37,068 nt of DNA from Desulforamulus profundi (GCF_002607855.1 NZ_AWQQ01000054.1:121415-158482), one strand, 5' to 3'. Shown: positions 1 through 8,130, counted from the first letter of the stretch. Program-made: numbers and translations. The notes: a model not told the origin generated them from the letters alone.

Positions 1-79
1 CCCCGGGGAACAAAGGTACCTGGTACTTAAGTTATTAAGTTATTTTGTATGGGTAGAAAAACAAAATTCGCTCCAAAAG

Positions 80-88
80 TTATCCACA
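80..88 (+). promoter_or_regulatory. isolated DnaA-box-like nonamer
   Basis: TTATCCACA matches the consensus DnaA box exactly. It stands alone in an AT-rich stretch (1-120) that otherwise shows no gene. No cluster of boxes, DUE or dnaA/dnaN gene is present, so it may be chance. Confidence 0.3.
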
Positions 89-120
89 GTTTACAAAAAG
101 CATAATTTCCTGGCTAAAAG

Positions 121-159
121 AAAAAGTGGTTGGAAGTCTTCTCCTCCCAACCATTTTTT
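121..159 (-). terminator. bidirectional hairpin terminator after livF remnant
   Basis: Arms TGGTTGG (127-133) and CCAACCA (147-153) are flanked by A5 on the left and T6 on the right, so the hairpin has a U-tract in either direction. It lies just past the stop of the minus-strand livF remnant. Confidence 0.7.
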
Positions 160-173
160 CCGCCAACTCCACT

Positions 174-400
174 CTATAACATAAGAAAACGTTTCTTGAT
201 TTCCTCTTTATTCTGCAGCTGTGCTGCGGTTCCTTTATAGACTGTTTTCCCTTTGCTCATAATATAAACCCGGTCCGAGTTGCAGAGCCGCCTGGATATT
301 TTGCTCCACCAGCAAAATCGAAAGGCCGGCACTTTTTAGTTCTTGTATTTTTTAGCGTAATTCTTTGATAATGGCCCGGAGCAGGGCCCGGGCCACCCCA
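174..400 (-). pseudogene. livF: livF-like branched-chain amino acid ABC transporter ATPase, C-terminal remnant
   Basis: Translating the minus strand in two frames gives the end of a LivF-type ATPase: ILLVEQNI (signature region after Walker B), then after a one-base shift DRVYIMSKGKTVYKGTA and a KKRFLML terminus ending in TAG at 174-176. An in-frame TAA interrupts the part upstream of ILLVEQNI, and Walker A, the ABC signature and Walker B are missing. The intact protein would energise import of branched-chain or aromatic acids at the membrane. Its position directly downstream of a paaK remnant matches a common Peptococcaceae arrangement in which liv-type transporters accompany phenylacetate-CoA ligase and indolepyruvate oxidoreductase. 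Family assignment is fairly secure; boundaries are approximate. Confidence 0.65.
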
Positions 401-405
401 GCATT

Positions 406-437
406 AATTCAAGTGGGGACGGTTCTTGACTTGAATT
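406..437. repeat. 9-bp perfect inverted repeat with GGGGACGG loop (REP/MITE-like)
   Basis: AATTCAAGT (406-414) and ACTTGAATT (429-437) are perfect inverted arms around a 14-nt loop GGGGACGGTTCTTG. From memory, GGGGACGGTTCTT-type palindromes occur as dispersed repeats near REP-associated transposases in Bacillota; this cannot be checked here. It lies between the livF and paaK remnants. Confidence 0.5.
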
Positions 438-447
438 TAGTTTAACT

Positions 448-1175
448 TTACAATCTGGAAGAATGGATGTAAGCCTTTTCTTTTATTTCCTGTTCCGAAT
501 AAATATAGCGGGGTTTTCCCACCACACCCAGGGAAAGCAGTTCTGCCCGGTTGTACAGCGTCCCCCTGGACACAATTTCGATCTTGATCTTGACTTTATA
601 CACATCCTCCAATACCTGCAGTTGATTGTCACTCACAGAATCGCCGGGCTTTTCCTCCTCGATCACCAGGTGCAGCCCCTGTGGGCCGGGGCCAGCCACC
701 CAGAAGCGGCGGCAGGAAAGAGCAGAGACAATTTCCTGCAGGTCCCAGATATCCAGTACCCGGTTCCCCACTGTCAGGGTGTCCTCCTGGCGCCCGCGAA
801 CTTCCAGACAGCGCTGCCGCATGGGTGGCGTGAGCAATGGCTGGAATAGGGAAAACGCACCAGTACCGTATCCTCCCGGTTAAAGTGAACACCCAACCCG
901 ACCAGTTCATTGGTGAAGGTCGCAAAGTCTTCCCTGGTCAGCCAAACCGATACCGGGAGGCCGGTGGTGCCGAAGGACTCGTGGTACTGGTAAAGTTCAC
1001 CACGGGGGACACAAAGCAGCCCAAAGGGTGATTGGTTCCGCAAATCCTCCTTGGTTTTTTTCAATTCCTCCAGGGAACCCAGGGGCTGCTCCTGTATACG
1101 GTCCCGGTAAAAGGCCGAGGCTTTACAATACTCCAGTAACTGGTTCAACCTGTTCAGCTTTTCCTGGTCGTTCAT
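448..1175 (-). pseudogene. paaK: phenylacetate-CoA ligase family protein, internally deleted and frameshifted
   Basis: The first 130 codons (from ATG at 1175, after GGAGG) encode the N-terminal part of a PaaK-type adenylate-forming ligase: NQLLEYCKASAFYRDRI, SPFGLLCVP and the phosphate-binding-loop-like FGTTGLPVSVWLT. Near 840-850 the frame changes and the sequence jumps to the C-terminal AMP-binding lid (RGRQEDTLTVGNRVLDIWDLQE ending at 448). About 190 residues containing the adenylate-binding core are missing compared with the usual 430. The intact enzyme converts an aryl acetate, ATP and CoA to the aryl-acetyl-CoA. The gene sits between livF-like and amidohydrolase-like remnants, so a whole catabolic cluster seems to have decayed. 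It cannot be functional. Confidence 0.8.
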
Positions 1176-1194
1176 TGTGCTGCCTCCTTCCTTT

Positions 1195-1335
1195 AAGCAA
1201 GGTTTAAGAGATGCCGGATATTTTGGCCCAGGATTTTGGCCCTTTCCCTGTCTGAAATATCAAGCAGCAGAATTTTTTGCAGTTCCACGCCGGGATGAGA
1301 AAGGGGCGATTGCCGGTATTGGTAGAATTCCTTGC
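1195..1335 (-). pseudogene. C-terminal tail resembling a metal-dependent amidohydrolase
   Basis: On the minus strand, in a frame different from the adjoining TPR remnant, about 45 codons read HPGVELQKILLLDISDRERAK then ILGQNIRHLLNL and a TAA at 1195-1197. The closing pattern (ILGxNxRxLL) is how many amidohydrolases of the TIM-barrel family end. There is no start or metal-binding region. It abuts the paaK start with 20 nt between, so it was probably the preceding gene of that operon. The assignment rests on a short tail only. Confidence 0.4.
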
Positions 1336-1530
1336 TTCCAGCGCCAGGCAGCTGCCGTAATAAGCTTCAGCGGTGGGGTCCTCGGGGTTCTTTTCGTAAA
1401 TTTTTTTCCATAGCTCCGGGGCTAGTTGGGTCGCCTTCCTGTTACCGGCCACCCCCAGGTCATGCAGCCTGAAGCCCTCTGTGTATTCATCTTGACGGGT
1501 TCTTAATCTCTTGCTTAAGACAGCTTCATC
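1330..1530 (-). pseudogene. TPR-type protein fragment (copy 1)
   Basis: The minus strand encodes about 65 residues including DEYTEGFRLHDLGVAGNRKAT and LAPELWKKIYEKNPEDPTAEAYYGSCLALEARN, broken here for length, after which the frame is lost into the amidohydrolase tail. The spacing of helical Leu/Ala/Tyr positions fits a TPR unit. The segment parallels the N-terminal part of the neighbouring copy (HSAALAGDKHAA ... FFKKNIDNDPSD ... AYYADCVSM), so the two look like diverged paralogues or a broken tandem duplication. Function unknown; TPR proteins mediate protein contacts. Confidence 0.45.
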
Positions 1531-1536
1531 CCCGGA

Positions 1537-2085
1537 TCACATCCGGATCAGTTCTCTGTATTTTGCATCCGGGTTCAGGGACAGGAGTGTTTCCCAGGCT
1601 GCAGCGCATTCTTTTTCCATGCCCAAACGCTCGTAAGCCCTGCCCAGATCGTAGAGAACCTGCCAGTAGGTTTCTATGGAAAAAATTCCGCGATCCTTTT
1701 GGTACCGTTCAACCAGGTATTCCAGGTCAGTTATTGCAGTCGCTGTTCGGCAGAAGAATGCTTCCGGCAGCCTTAGACTGTGGTTGGCCCGCAGCAGGCG
1801 GATCTCAATATCATCGGGGCTATAGTTGACAGCTTCATCAAAGTTTTTCATAGCTTTGATGGCATGGGAAAACAATTCCCGGTGGTCGGTACTGTCCCGC
1901 CCGATCATTGAAACGCAGTCGGCATAATAGGCCTGGGACAGCCGGTCACTGGGGTCGTTATCAATGTTTTTTTAAAGAAACTGGAGGCCATCCTGCTGCA
2001 TGTTTATCGCCGGCCAGGGCTGCACTATGAAGCTCCTTTCCTCGAACCAGATGCTCCTCCCGCTCTGCCTTGTCGACAGGAGGTT
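1537..2085 (-). pseudogene. TPR-repeat protein fragment (copy 2), frameshifted
   Basis: Codons from 1908 down to 1537 encode 123 residues with TPR-like helices: FSHAIKAMKNFDEAVNYSPDD, then YWQVLYDLGRAYERLGMEKE and CAAAWETLLSLNPDAKYREL. Upstream sequence (to about 2085) continues the protein in another frame (KELHSAALAGDKHAA ... ASSFFKK), separated by a shift inside an A7 run near 1972. There is no clear start with a Shine-Dalgarno site. Role unknown; TPR domains usually bind partner proteins. Correcting one base would join the two parts, so this could be a sequencing error, although its neighbour copy 1 is clearly incomplete. Confidence 0.55.
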
Positions 2086-2173
2086 CTGTTAAATCATACC
2101 TGCCGCCCCTGTATGGGTAAAAATTCTATTGGTGCCTGTACATGGAAATCAGGTTGGCCCAGCGTAAGACACA

Positions 2174-2221
2174 AATAAACCCGCTCAACTTCCCATTGAT
2201 GAGAAATTCAGCAGGTTTATT
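2174..2221 (-). terminator. long hairpin, possible terminator
   Basis: AATAAACCCGCT (2174-2185) pairs with AGCAGGTTTATT (2210-2221) except for one C/A mismatch, with a 24-nt loop. TGTTTTG follows on the plus strand and ACAAA precedes. It may act in either direction; no adjacent intact gene decides the strand. Confidence 0.4.
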
Positions 2222-2279
2222 GTTTTGACCTGATTCAACTGCCGGCGATCCTTTATAGAGAAACAATCACCCAAGTTTA

Positions 2280-2372
2280 ACAGGGATCGCAGGGGTCACA
2301 GCCGTCAACGGGATTACACGGATCGCATGGATCACAATCGTCAACCGGGTCACAGGGGTCACAGTGACCCCA
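2280..2372. repeat. imperfect 36-bp tandem repeat built of GATCRCARG-like 9-mers
   Basis: Two 36-nt units beginning GGATCGCA (one after the other from about 2283) are followed by a partial third. On the minus strand one frame reads as Cys-Asp-Pro triplets with Val-Asp-Gly/Asp spacers, eight cysteines in all, ending at a TAA (2278-2280); that frame is open for about 46 codons but has no start. On the plus strand other frames give GS/HR-rich low complexity. The coding strand is therefore undecided. Confidence 0.5.
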
Positions 2373-2557
2373 AAGTGATTGAAAGCGGCTCCAACTGCAG
2401 AGTGAAAAACTTAATCAATGATGTGCCGCACCGGAACGACCAGGTCGATACCATGGCCCGGGAGGTTGAATCCACCCTGGTACCGGATATCGAAAAGTAC
2501 AAATTAGAGGCCCTGGATGATTTTGCAAAGAAGCTGCAGAAGGAGTCAGATCTATAA
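2327..2557 (+). CDS. small hypothetical protein, probably a C-terminal fragment
   Basis: A 76-codon frame whose last 55 residues (VKNLINDVPHRNDQVDTMAR, then EVESTLVPDIEKYKLEALDDF and AKKLQKESDL) have the charge pattern of a real helical protein. The first 20 codons are the low-complexity tandem repeat, and no Shine-Dalgarno site precedes the ATG. I do not recognise a family. It may be the end of a longer broken gene whose beginning was replaced by the repeat. A weak hairpin (AAGCGAAC ... GTTCGCTT, 2592-2618) follows. Between 2560 and 2990 there is no other gene I can support. Confidence 0.3.
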   Translation: MDHNRQPGHRGHSDPKVIESGSNCRVKNLINDVPHRNDQVDTMAREVESTLVPDIEKYKLEALDDFAKKLQKESDL

Positions 2558-2991
2558 CGAATCACATTTAGGTTGCATTACTAACCCTGTCAAGCGAACG
2601 CACTTGTTGTGTTCGCTTACTTATTTTAATCGTTCTTGCCCGGCAAATATTAGCTATTACCTAAATATTTGGCATTTTTTCCTTAAAAAACATATTATGT
2701 AGGAAATGGAATTTCCCGTGATTTTGAAACCAAAATGATGGTTGTTTTTACTATGTTTAAAGAGGATGTGTTTTTTAATGCCAGTCATAAATTTAAACCC
2801 CTTGTCCAAGATAAATGTCCAGCGGAGCCGGAGCCAAAGGAAGAAAGCATAGACCTCTGTGCACAGGTGGTGTTTGCCAGGGAAAGCGAAAATTTCTTCG
2901 ATATTCACCATATTTCCCTGTCGGTGTACCGTTTTGCCGGAAAACATCAGGCTTGTTTCCTGCCCAAGAATATTTCCAACGGGTATTTTGT

Positions 2992-3237
2992 TTATTTTCC
3001 GGAGAAAAACTTCACCAACCTTTTTAGCAAGCCAATTTGTTCTCCCTTACCGGTAACAGTCTTGACAAAATCAGGATACAGATTAATACCTACGAGCTTG
3101 CCTTTCTTCGCCTCCGACAAAGCGGTTTGATAATCTATGAAATGATGGTCCTTTAATTGGAAACCGATTATTTCTCCATCTTCTTTCCTGACGGCAGAGT
3201 TTATTTCCCTCTGGCCCTTTGCGTTATTGTTTGGCAT
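2992..3237 (-). CDS. small DUF3892-like protein
   Basis: This 81-residue protein starts at an ATG behind a good Shine-Dalgarno site (AAAGGAGATG). Its core, AVRKEDGEIIGFQLKDHHFI followed by YQTALSEAKKGKLVGINLYP, matches the pattern I associate with DUF3892: a short beta-rich domain with an 'AVRK..G.I..F.L' strand and an 'A..AK.GK..G' helix-turn. The C-terminus is basic and may be disordered. It is the last of three minus-strand genes (amidase, 31-residue membrane protein, this one) spaced by a few bases, so probably co-transcribed with the cortex amidase. Function of the family is unknown. Confidence 0.6.
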   Translation of the reverse strand: MPNNNAKGQREINSAVRKEDGEIIGFQLKDHHFIDYQTALSEAKKGKLVGINLYPDFVKTVTGKGEQIGLLKRLVKFFSGK

Positions 3238-3250
3238 GATTGCATCTCCT

Positions 3251-3346
3251 TTAAGCCAGGGTAAGCAGTCTTCCTAAAACCACATAGCCAATGCTGATGA
3301 TCATGCTGATAAGAACCAGGTACATAATCCACCGGTAACGTCCCAT
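3251..3346 (-). CDS. 31-residue single-pass membrane protein
   Basis: A short minus-strand gene starts ATG at 3346, two bases after the TGA of the amidase gene (3348-3350), with AGGTGAGC as its ribosome site overlapping the amidase end. The product begins MGRYRWIMYLVLISMIISIG and has one hydrophobic helix of about 20 residues with positive charges at the N-terminus, suggesting N-in orientation. Its stop lies at 3251-3253 just before the Shine-Dalgarno site of the DUF3892-like gene. I know no family. Translational coupling to cwlD suggests expression at the same sporulation stage (inference). Confidence 0.6.
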   Translation of the reverse strand: MGRYRWIMYLVLISMIISIGYVVLGRLLTLA

Positions 3347-3347
3347 G

Positions 3348-4069
3348 TCAGCTCACCTTCTTTTGTAATGTAACGAAAAATGTGAATAAGGGGCCGAAAC
3401 CTTTTTTCTCTTGCGGAATATTTTCTTTTTCCCTCAGGTATTCCAGAATCCCCTGGGAGATGGCCCGGGCCAATACCTGTTGGTATTTCTTATCCAACAG
3501 CTTTTTTCTTTCCGCCGGGTTATTGATAAACCCCGTTTCCACAATGACGCAGGGCATGCTGGTATGAGTCAATAAATAATACCTGCCGGTCTTAATGGTG
3601 CGTTTCCTTATTTCAGGAATCCGGTGCAGTTCCTTCTGGATGCACTCCGCCAGCACTTTCCCTTGGACTGACTTACCATAGTAAAAGGCCTCCGGACCGA
3701 TACACCTGCCCGGCCCAACATTCACATGAATACTGACCATGGCATCTGCCCAAATTGTTTGGCCATCTCCGCCCTCCGCTGAAAGTCGTACCTTTTGGCC
3801 TCTTTTTTATGCAGGCCGAGAATGGCATGATTATAGTCCCCCTGCCGGGTTAACAGGACCTCTACGTTGTTTTCCTTTAGAATCATGGCAATCTCCTCGG
3901 CAATTTCTAAATTTAGATGTTTCTCCATGATCCCATCCCGCATGGCCCCGGGATCATAACCGCCATGTCCCGGATCGACGGCGATGCGGCCCATTGGTTC
4001 TGCAGCCTGGCATACATTACAGAACAGTAAAAAGACCAGCGCCATAATCATTGGCATCAATACTCTCAC
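3348..4069 (-). pseudogene. cwlD: N-acetylmuramoyl-L-alanine amidase, CwlD-type (one frameshift)
   Basis: CwlD cleaves peptide side chains from spore-cortex peptidoglycan so that muramic-delta-lactam can form. The N-terminal part (GTG at 4069) has a signal/anchor segment, MRVLMPMIMALVFLLF, then RIAVDPGHGGYDPGA carrying the first zinc histidine and the conserved Glu in MEKHLNLEIA. After a one-base loss near 3740 the second part continues ADAMVSIHVNVG (second zinc His) and VIVETGFINNPAE (catalytic Glu). Joined length about 240 residues, as in the family (about 237). All catalytic residues are present, so the shift may be a sequencing error; as written, the zinc site is split and the protein is inactive. 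Confidence 0.8.
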
Positions 4070-4163
4070 CTGCCTGTCCTTATTTATTTTTGCCTTAAGA
4101 GAGCAAAAAATGCCGAAAAATTACCGTGTGTTTAGAAACCACAAGCTTAATCCAATGTTACAG

Positions 4164-4194
4164 TTAAAAAATCAGGCCAGAATTTTTCCGGCCT
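4164..4194 (-). terminator. terminator after kinase remnant
   Basis: On the minus strand AGGCC, a 12-nt loop and GGCCT are followed by GATTTTTT. It lies just beyond the stop of the histidine-kinase remnant. Confidence 0.6.
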
Positions 4195-4218
4195 AAAATA
4201 AACATATTCCTATTATGT

Positions 4219-4590
4219 TTAACATCTATTGCATCCTAACCTTACAAAAAAAGTCGTTCCCCCGGATCCTGTTTGGATTTTGATGCCGGCATGGTGCCTG
4301 GTAGCGATGCTGTAACAGGTGGAAAGCCCCAATCCTGTGCCGTTTTCCTTGGTGGTAAAAAAGGGGGTTCCCAGTTTCTTCAGCACAGCCGGTTCAATAC
4401 CTTCTCCCTCTCCCGGGTCCCTGACGGCCAGGATCACCTCTTCTCCGTCCGACAAGGTTTTTACGGTTACCTCCCCGCATTTGCAGTGCTCCCTTTCCTC
4501 CAAAAAACTGGCAAAAGAAAAAACGCCGAGGACAATATTCGGGGACAAAAATCAGGAGGATCATCCACAGGTAAAATTTCTTCGTAATGT
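4219..4590 (-). pseudogene. histidine kinase, C-terminal ATPase-domain remnant
   Basis: About 85 residues preserve the G1 and G2 regions of a HATPase_c domain: AVRDPGEGEGIEPAVLKKLG, PFFTTKENGTGLGLSTCYSI and a beta-strand end GGTTFFVRLG. The ATP-lid phrase FFTTKENGTGLGL is typical of sporulation-type (Kin-like) or NtrB-like kinases. The dimerisation His, N-box and all sensor domains are absent, and the G1 Asp-x-Gly is altered to DPGEGEG. Upstream sequence to 4627 is degraded. It cannot phosphorylate a partner. Confidence 0.7.
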
Positions 4591-4683
4591 GTAAGGGAAA
4601 AATTTTACGACGAAACTTCCCAAGCAAATTAACACCACTTTTTTAGGGGTCAATGTTTAGAGGCAATTCAACAATAAAAGATA

Positions 4684-4712
4684 AAAAACCTTTAATAAAA
4701 ATGTAGGTTTTT
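4684..4712. terminator. AT-rich hairpin upstream of thrC
   Basis: AAAAACCT (4684-4691) and AGGTTTTT (4705-4712) form an 8-bp stem with a 13-nt loop and T/A-rich flanks, able to end transcription from either side. The remaining 4600-4795 is AT-rich without a gene. Confidence 0.45.
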
Positions 4713-4795
4713 GTCAAAGTCAAAATTTTTTAAAAATATTCACAATTATTGGTGTTGTATTTTCTGCCTGGTTTTATCTTTACTAAGAGGTCGTT

Positions 4796-4824
4796 TTGTA
4801 GTTTAATGTAAGTATTTATATGAT
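4796..4824 (+). promoter_or_regulatory. sigma-A type promoter of thrC
   Basis: TTGTAG (4796-4801), 17-nt spacer, TATGAT (4819-4824). GGGAGGC and the thrC ATG follow at 4852. Confidence 0.55.
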
Positions 4825-4851
4825 TCAGTGATAATCTAGGGAGGCTGTTTT

Positions 4852-6353
4852 ATGAAGTATGAAAGTACCCGCGGCAATTCTCCTGCAGTTTCTGCCGCTG
4901 AAGCGATTAAGAGAGGCATTGCCCCCGATGGCGGTCTGTTTGTGCCCATAGAACAAGTAACCTTGACGGATAGGGAACTGCAAAACCTTATCCCCCTCTC
5001 CTATACCGAAAGGGCCGTATTGATTCTGAAGTCATTCCTGACCCACTATACCGAAGAAGACTTGACCCGTTGCGTGGAAGCTGCCTACGGCGGGGACAAG
5101 TTTGATACACCCGAGGTGGCTCCTGTGAAGCCCCTTACGCCGGATACCGCCGTGCTGGAACTGTGGCACGGTCCCACCTGCGCCTTCAAGGATATGGCCC
5201 TGCAGATTTTGCCCCAGTTCCTGGTCAGGGCGATGGAGAAAACCGGGGAGACTTCTGAGATTGTCATCCTGGTGGCCACTTCCGGGGACACCGGCAAGGC
5301 AGCCCTGGACGGTTTTGCGGACGTGCCCGGCACCAGTATTATTGTTTTCTATCCTGAACAAGGGGTCAGTGCAGTGCAAAGGCTGCAAATGGTCACCCAG
5401 GAAGGGAAAAATGTGCATGTCCTGGGGGTCCGCGGCAACTTTGACGATGCCCAAAGCAGCGTTAAGCAGGTCTTCGGGGACAAAGATTTCTCGGAGATTT
5501 TAGAGGAAAAGGGTTACCGTCTCTCTTCTGCCAACTCCATCAACTGGGGTCGACTGGTGCCCCAGATCGTCTACTACTTCTCTGCCTATGCCGATTTGGT
5601 TCGGACGGGGACCGTCCAGCCGGGCGAAAAGATTAATTTTGTCGTCCCCACCGGCAATTTCGGTAATATTCTGGCCGGTTTCTATGCCAAGGCCATGGGA
5701 CTACCCGTCCACCGCCTGCTCTGTGCCGCCAACGCCAATAATGTGCTGACGGAGTTTATCCAAACCGGGACCTACGACCGCAACCGGAAGTTTTTAAAGA
5801 CCCTCTCCCCTTCCATGGATATCTTAATCTCCAGCAACCTGGAGCGGTTGCTTTACGAATTAACCGGACGGCAGGCGGATAAAATCAACCGCTGGATGAC
5901 CGAACTGAAGACCGGCGGTGTCTACACCGTCGACCAGGACATCAGGGAGAAAGTAAGCAGCCATTTCTGGTCAGACTTTGCCAGCGACCGGGAGACCCTG
6001 GACACCATCCGGGAAACCTGGGCGCAGCACCGGTACCTGCTGGATACCCATACCGCCGTGGCCATCCATGTGCTGGAAAAATACCGTCAGGCCACCGGGG
6101 ACACCACCTATAGTGTGGTTGCATCCACCGCCAGCCCCTTTAAATTTAACGGCAGTGTCGCCAAAGCCTTTTAGGGGACCGGGCAATTGCCGGCAAGAGT
6201 GAATTTGAGCTGCTCAATGACTTGTCCGCCTTTACCGGTTGGTCAATCCCAACAGGGCTGCGGGACCTGGACAAGCGACCGGTGCTGCATGAAGGGGTAA
6301 CTGATAAGGATAAAATCGATGAAGCGGTAAGAAATCTATTGCTAAACCGCTAA
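4852..6353 (+). CDS. thrC: threonine synthase (C-terminal frameshift)
   Basis: Threonine synthase converts O-phosphohomoserine to threonine with pyridoxal phosphate. The N-terminus YESTRGNSP and SAAEAIKRGIAPDGGLFVP is the classic first domain of the long class; HGPTCAFKDMALQ carries the PLP lysine (residue 113); TSGDTGKAALDGF and VVPTGNFGNILAG bind the cofactor phosphate and substrate. The uninterrupted frame stops at 6174 after 440 residues, but one missing base in the GCCTTTT run hides the true C-terminus: the next frame continues GDRAIAGKSEFELLNDLSAF to a TAA at 6351, giving about 500 residues as expected. No hom or thrB gene is adjacent; thrC appears monocistronic. Because the lost segment belongs to the folded C-terminal domain, either the assembly has an error or activity is impaired. 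Confidence 0.9.
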
Positions 6354-6364
6354 ACTACAAAAAG

Positions 6365-6390
6365 TTTTCGAGATAAATCGAAAATTTTTT
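6365..6390 (+). terminator. rho-independent terminator of thrC
   Basis: TTTTCGA, 5-6 nt loop, TCGAAAA followed by a T run, 11 bases after the corrected thrC stop. Its position supports the frameshifted, longer reading of thrC. Confidence 0.75.
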
Positions 6391-6709
6391 AACCCCCGTT
6401 TGTCACAAGACGGTGGTTTACTATTGTTGGAAAAAACATATTTTTGGCAGTTATCTTCCGAACTTGGAAAACAGTTGTCATTCACGGTCTTGTTTCCCGG
6501 GCGGAACATATCCGTTACGCATACGTATCCATATAGCAAAAGAACTATGGGGGTGTATGTATGCAATCTATGTATGCTCCTCTCAGGCAGTATGAAGCGC
6601 CTGGTGTTTTATCTATTCTTAACGAAGAAATCCTTTACAACCTGGCAAATGATTTTTAGCATCTTGTGGGATACGACATCAGAGTAAGCATTGGTAAAAA
6701 AGAGAGTGA

Positions 6710-6925
6710 ATGACCGCCGGTCACTATTTGAGCAAGCGTCCCGACACCTTTGAAGTGGTGGGCGAGCAGTTGACCAAAGAATCCATGGCCATCGGTATCC
6801 GTAATGATGATGTGGAGTTGAAAGACGCCATTGACAAGGCCATTGCCGAAATGCAAAAGGACGGCACTTTAACCAAGATTTCCATGAAGTGGTTCCAGAA
6901 GGATATCACGACCAAAGCTGAATAA
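6710..6925 (+). pseudogene. amino-acid ABC transporter substrate-binding protein, C-terminal remnant
   Basis: These 71 codons are the end of a family-3 solute-binding protein: GHYLSKRPDTFEVVGEQLTK, then AIGIRNDDVELKDAIDKAI and DGTLTKISMKWFQKDIT, which matches the C-terminal lobe of polar amino-acid binding proteins. The signal peptide and first 180 or so residues are absent. The 340 bases upstream (6391-6709) hold only a 32-codon open stretch (6561-6659, starting MQSMYAPLRQYEAPG) that I cannot assign. Intact homologues capture amino acids outside the cell for an ABC importer. Confidence 0.7.
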
Positions 6926-7010
6926 TCTTTATCATGATTTGATAAAACGCTTTGATTAGTACTGATTTCATTTTTGGGTAAAAAGCTAACTAAGCATTAG
7001 CTAACAACTA

Positions 7011-7468
7011 ATGGACAGACCCAAAAGTACTGTAGAATTCGCTAAGGTTGGTGACAACATGCAATTGGGCCCATTGGACATAAATTTTATTTTTCTGATA
7101 CTGCCCAACTTACTGTTGGGAGCGGAAAGCGAGCTGTTTGGTTATGAGGAGGGAGCCTTTACGGGAGACCGCAAATGGGGGCGCCCGGGTAAGTTTGAAC
7201 TGGCTGACGGAGGCACCATCTTTTTGGATGAAACCGGTGATCTCCCCCTACACCTTCAGGTGAAACTGCTCCATGTATTGCGCAGGGACCATACCCGGCA
7301 GATTCATTTGGAGGATCAGATCAAACACTACGAGAAACAATTGCTACTGGGGTATTTAAAGCAGGTTAAAGAAGGAAAGTTAAAATTTACCGACCTGCCT
7401 GCCGCCCTGGGGTCAGCCGCGCCACTCTTTATCGAAAGCTGAAACAGCACCAGCTGATTGAGATGTGA
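7011..7468 (+). pseudogene. sigma-54-dependent activator, gutted remnant
   Basis: [20 protein letters not shown] is the sigma-54-contacting GAFTGA loop region (final Ala replaced by Asp), followed by [20 protein letters not shown], the Walker B strand. Then about 150 residues are missing and the frame passes to the C-terminal Fis-type helix-turn-helix. A one-base loss near 7410 shifts it; the other frame finishes [18 protein letters not shown] with TGA at 7466-7468. Walker A, the sensor domain and the arginine finger are gone. The first 30 codons do not resemble the family. The intact protein would have activated a sigma-54 promoter near here. Confidence 0.75.
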
Positions 7469-7567
7469 GAGGTGGGAGGTTAGAGGTGGGAATTAAGGAT
7501 TATTTAAGAAGGTATATGCTGGATTCATGTAGAATAGCTTATGAATATGTTTGAAAGGAAGTGAGTC

Positions 7568-8071
7568 ATGGAAGAGATTTTAAAAGAAATCCTTGGCGAA
7601 CTTAAAACCCTGAACCAGCGGGTAGGGAAATTGGAGGAAGGTCAAGGGAAATTAGGGGAAGGTCAAACCAGGTTAGAAGAAAGCCAGAGAAGGTTAGAGG
7701 AAGGTCATAGGCGGTTAGAGGAAGGCCATAGGCGGTTAGAGGAAGGCCATAGGCGGTTAGAGGAAGGCCATAGGAGGTTAGAAGAAAACCAGGCCCGTCT
7801 GGAATCGAAAGTTGATAGGCTGGAACTTCGCATGGAAAACGAAGTCATTGATAAAATTCGGGCCCTCTTTGACGGCTGGCAGGAGCACGAAGAAAAATTT
7901 ATCGATGTGGCCGAAAAGATTGATTTGTTAAATCTAAAATTCGACCGCCTGGAAACTAAACTCAATCAAGTTGCCATCGTTCAGAAAGACCATTCGGAAA
8001 TCCTGGACCTGCTGGCCGCTCGTTCCATCCGTCAAGAAGCGGACATACAAACGCTTAAAAGAGCAAAATAG
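7568..8071 (+). CDS. coiled-coil protein with perfect heptad repeats
   Basis: The 167-residue product starts at an ATG behind AAGGAAGTGAG. Residues 1-30 are helical (MEEILKEILGELKTLNQRVG), then RRLEEGH-type heptads run from about residue 20 to 75, four of them perfect 21-bp DNA repeats, followed by a longer heptad region (LESKVDRLELRMENEV) and a second helical segment ending DIQTLKRAK. No transmembrane helix, cysteine or catalytic motif is visible. The whole protein is likely a rod-like parallel coiled coil. Similar 'LEEGQ/LEEGH' proteins of unknown function are common in this bacterial group. It has its own terminator. Repeat number may vary between strains by slippage. Confidence 0.75.
   Translation: MEEILKEILGELKTLNQRVGKLEEGQGKLGEGQTRLEESQRRLEEGHRRLEEGHRRLEEGHRRLEEGHRRLEENQARLESKVDRLELRMENEVIDKIRALFDGWQEHEEKFIDVAEKIDLLNLKFDRLETKLNQVAIVQKDHSEILDLLAARSIRQEADIQTLKRAK
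7692..7775 (+). repeat. four 21-bp tandem repeats within the coiled-coil gene
   Basis: Units start at 7692, 7713, 7734 and 7755, each GGTTAGAGGAAGG(T/C)CATAGG plus one base, coding for the heptad RLEEGHR. Degenerate units flank them from about 7629 to 7796. Confidence 0.9.
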
Positions 8072-8082
8072 AAAGGATACCC

Positions 8083-8130
8083 CCTTCTAAACTGGCGTAT
8101 TGGAATAATCGCCTTTCTTAGAAGGTTTTT
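8083..8130 (+). terminator. terminator of the coiled-coil gene
   Basis: CCTTCTAA (8083-8090) pairs with TTAGAAGG (8118-8125), followed by TTTTTGTTTT. The interval 8131-8376 contains no gene I can support. Confidence 0.7.

Noticed and set aside
80..88. Replication origin suggested by a perfect DnaA box
   Set aside because: Only one box, no AT-rich unwinding array and no dnaA, dnaN or other origin genes nearby.
463..849. Long plus-strand frames opposite paaK, copA and the sensor kinase
   Set aside because: They are antisense shadows of GC-rich genes with clear domains on the minus strand and lack ribosome sites.
2735..3130. 131-codon plus-strand frame
   Set aside because: No ribosome site, and its second half is antisense to the well-supported small DUF3892-like gene.
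7629..7796. CRISPR array
   Set aside because: The repeats are contiguous 21-bp coding heptads without spacers.
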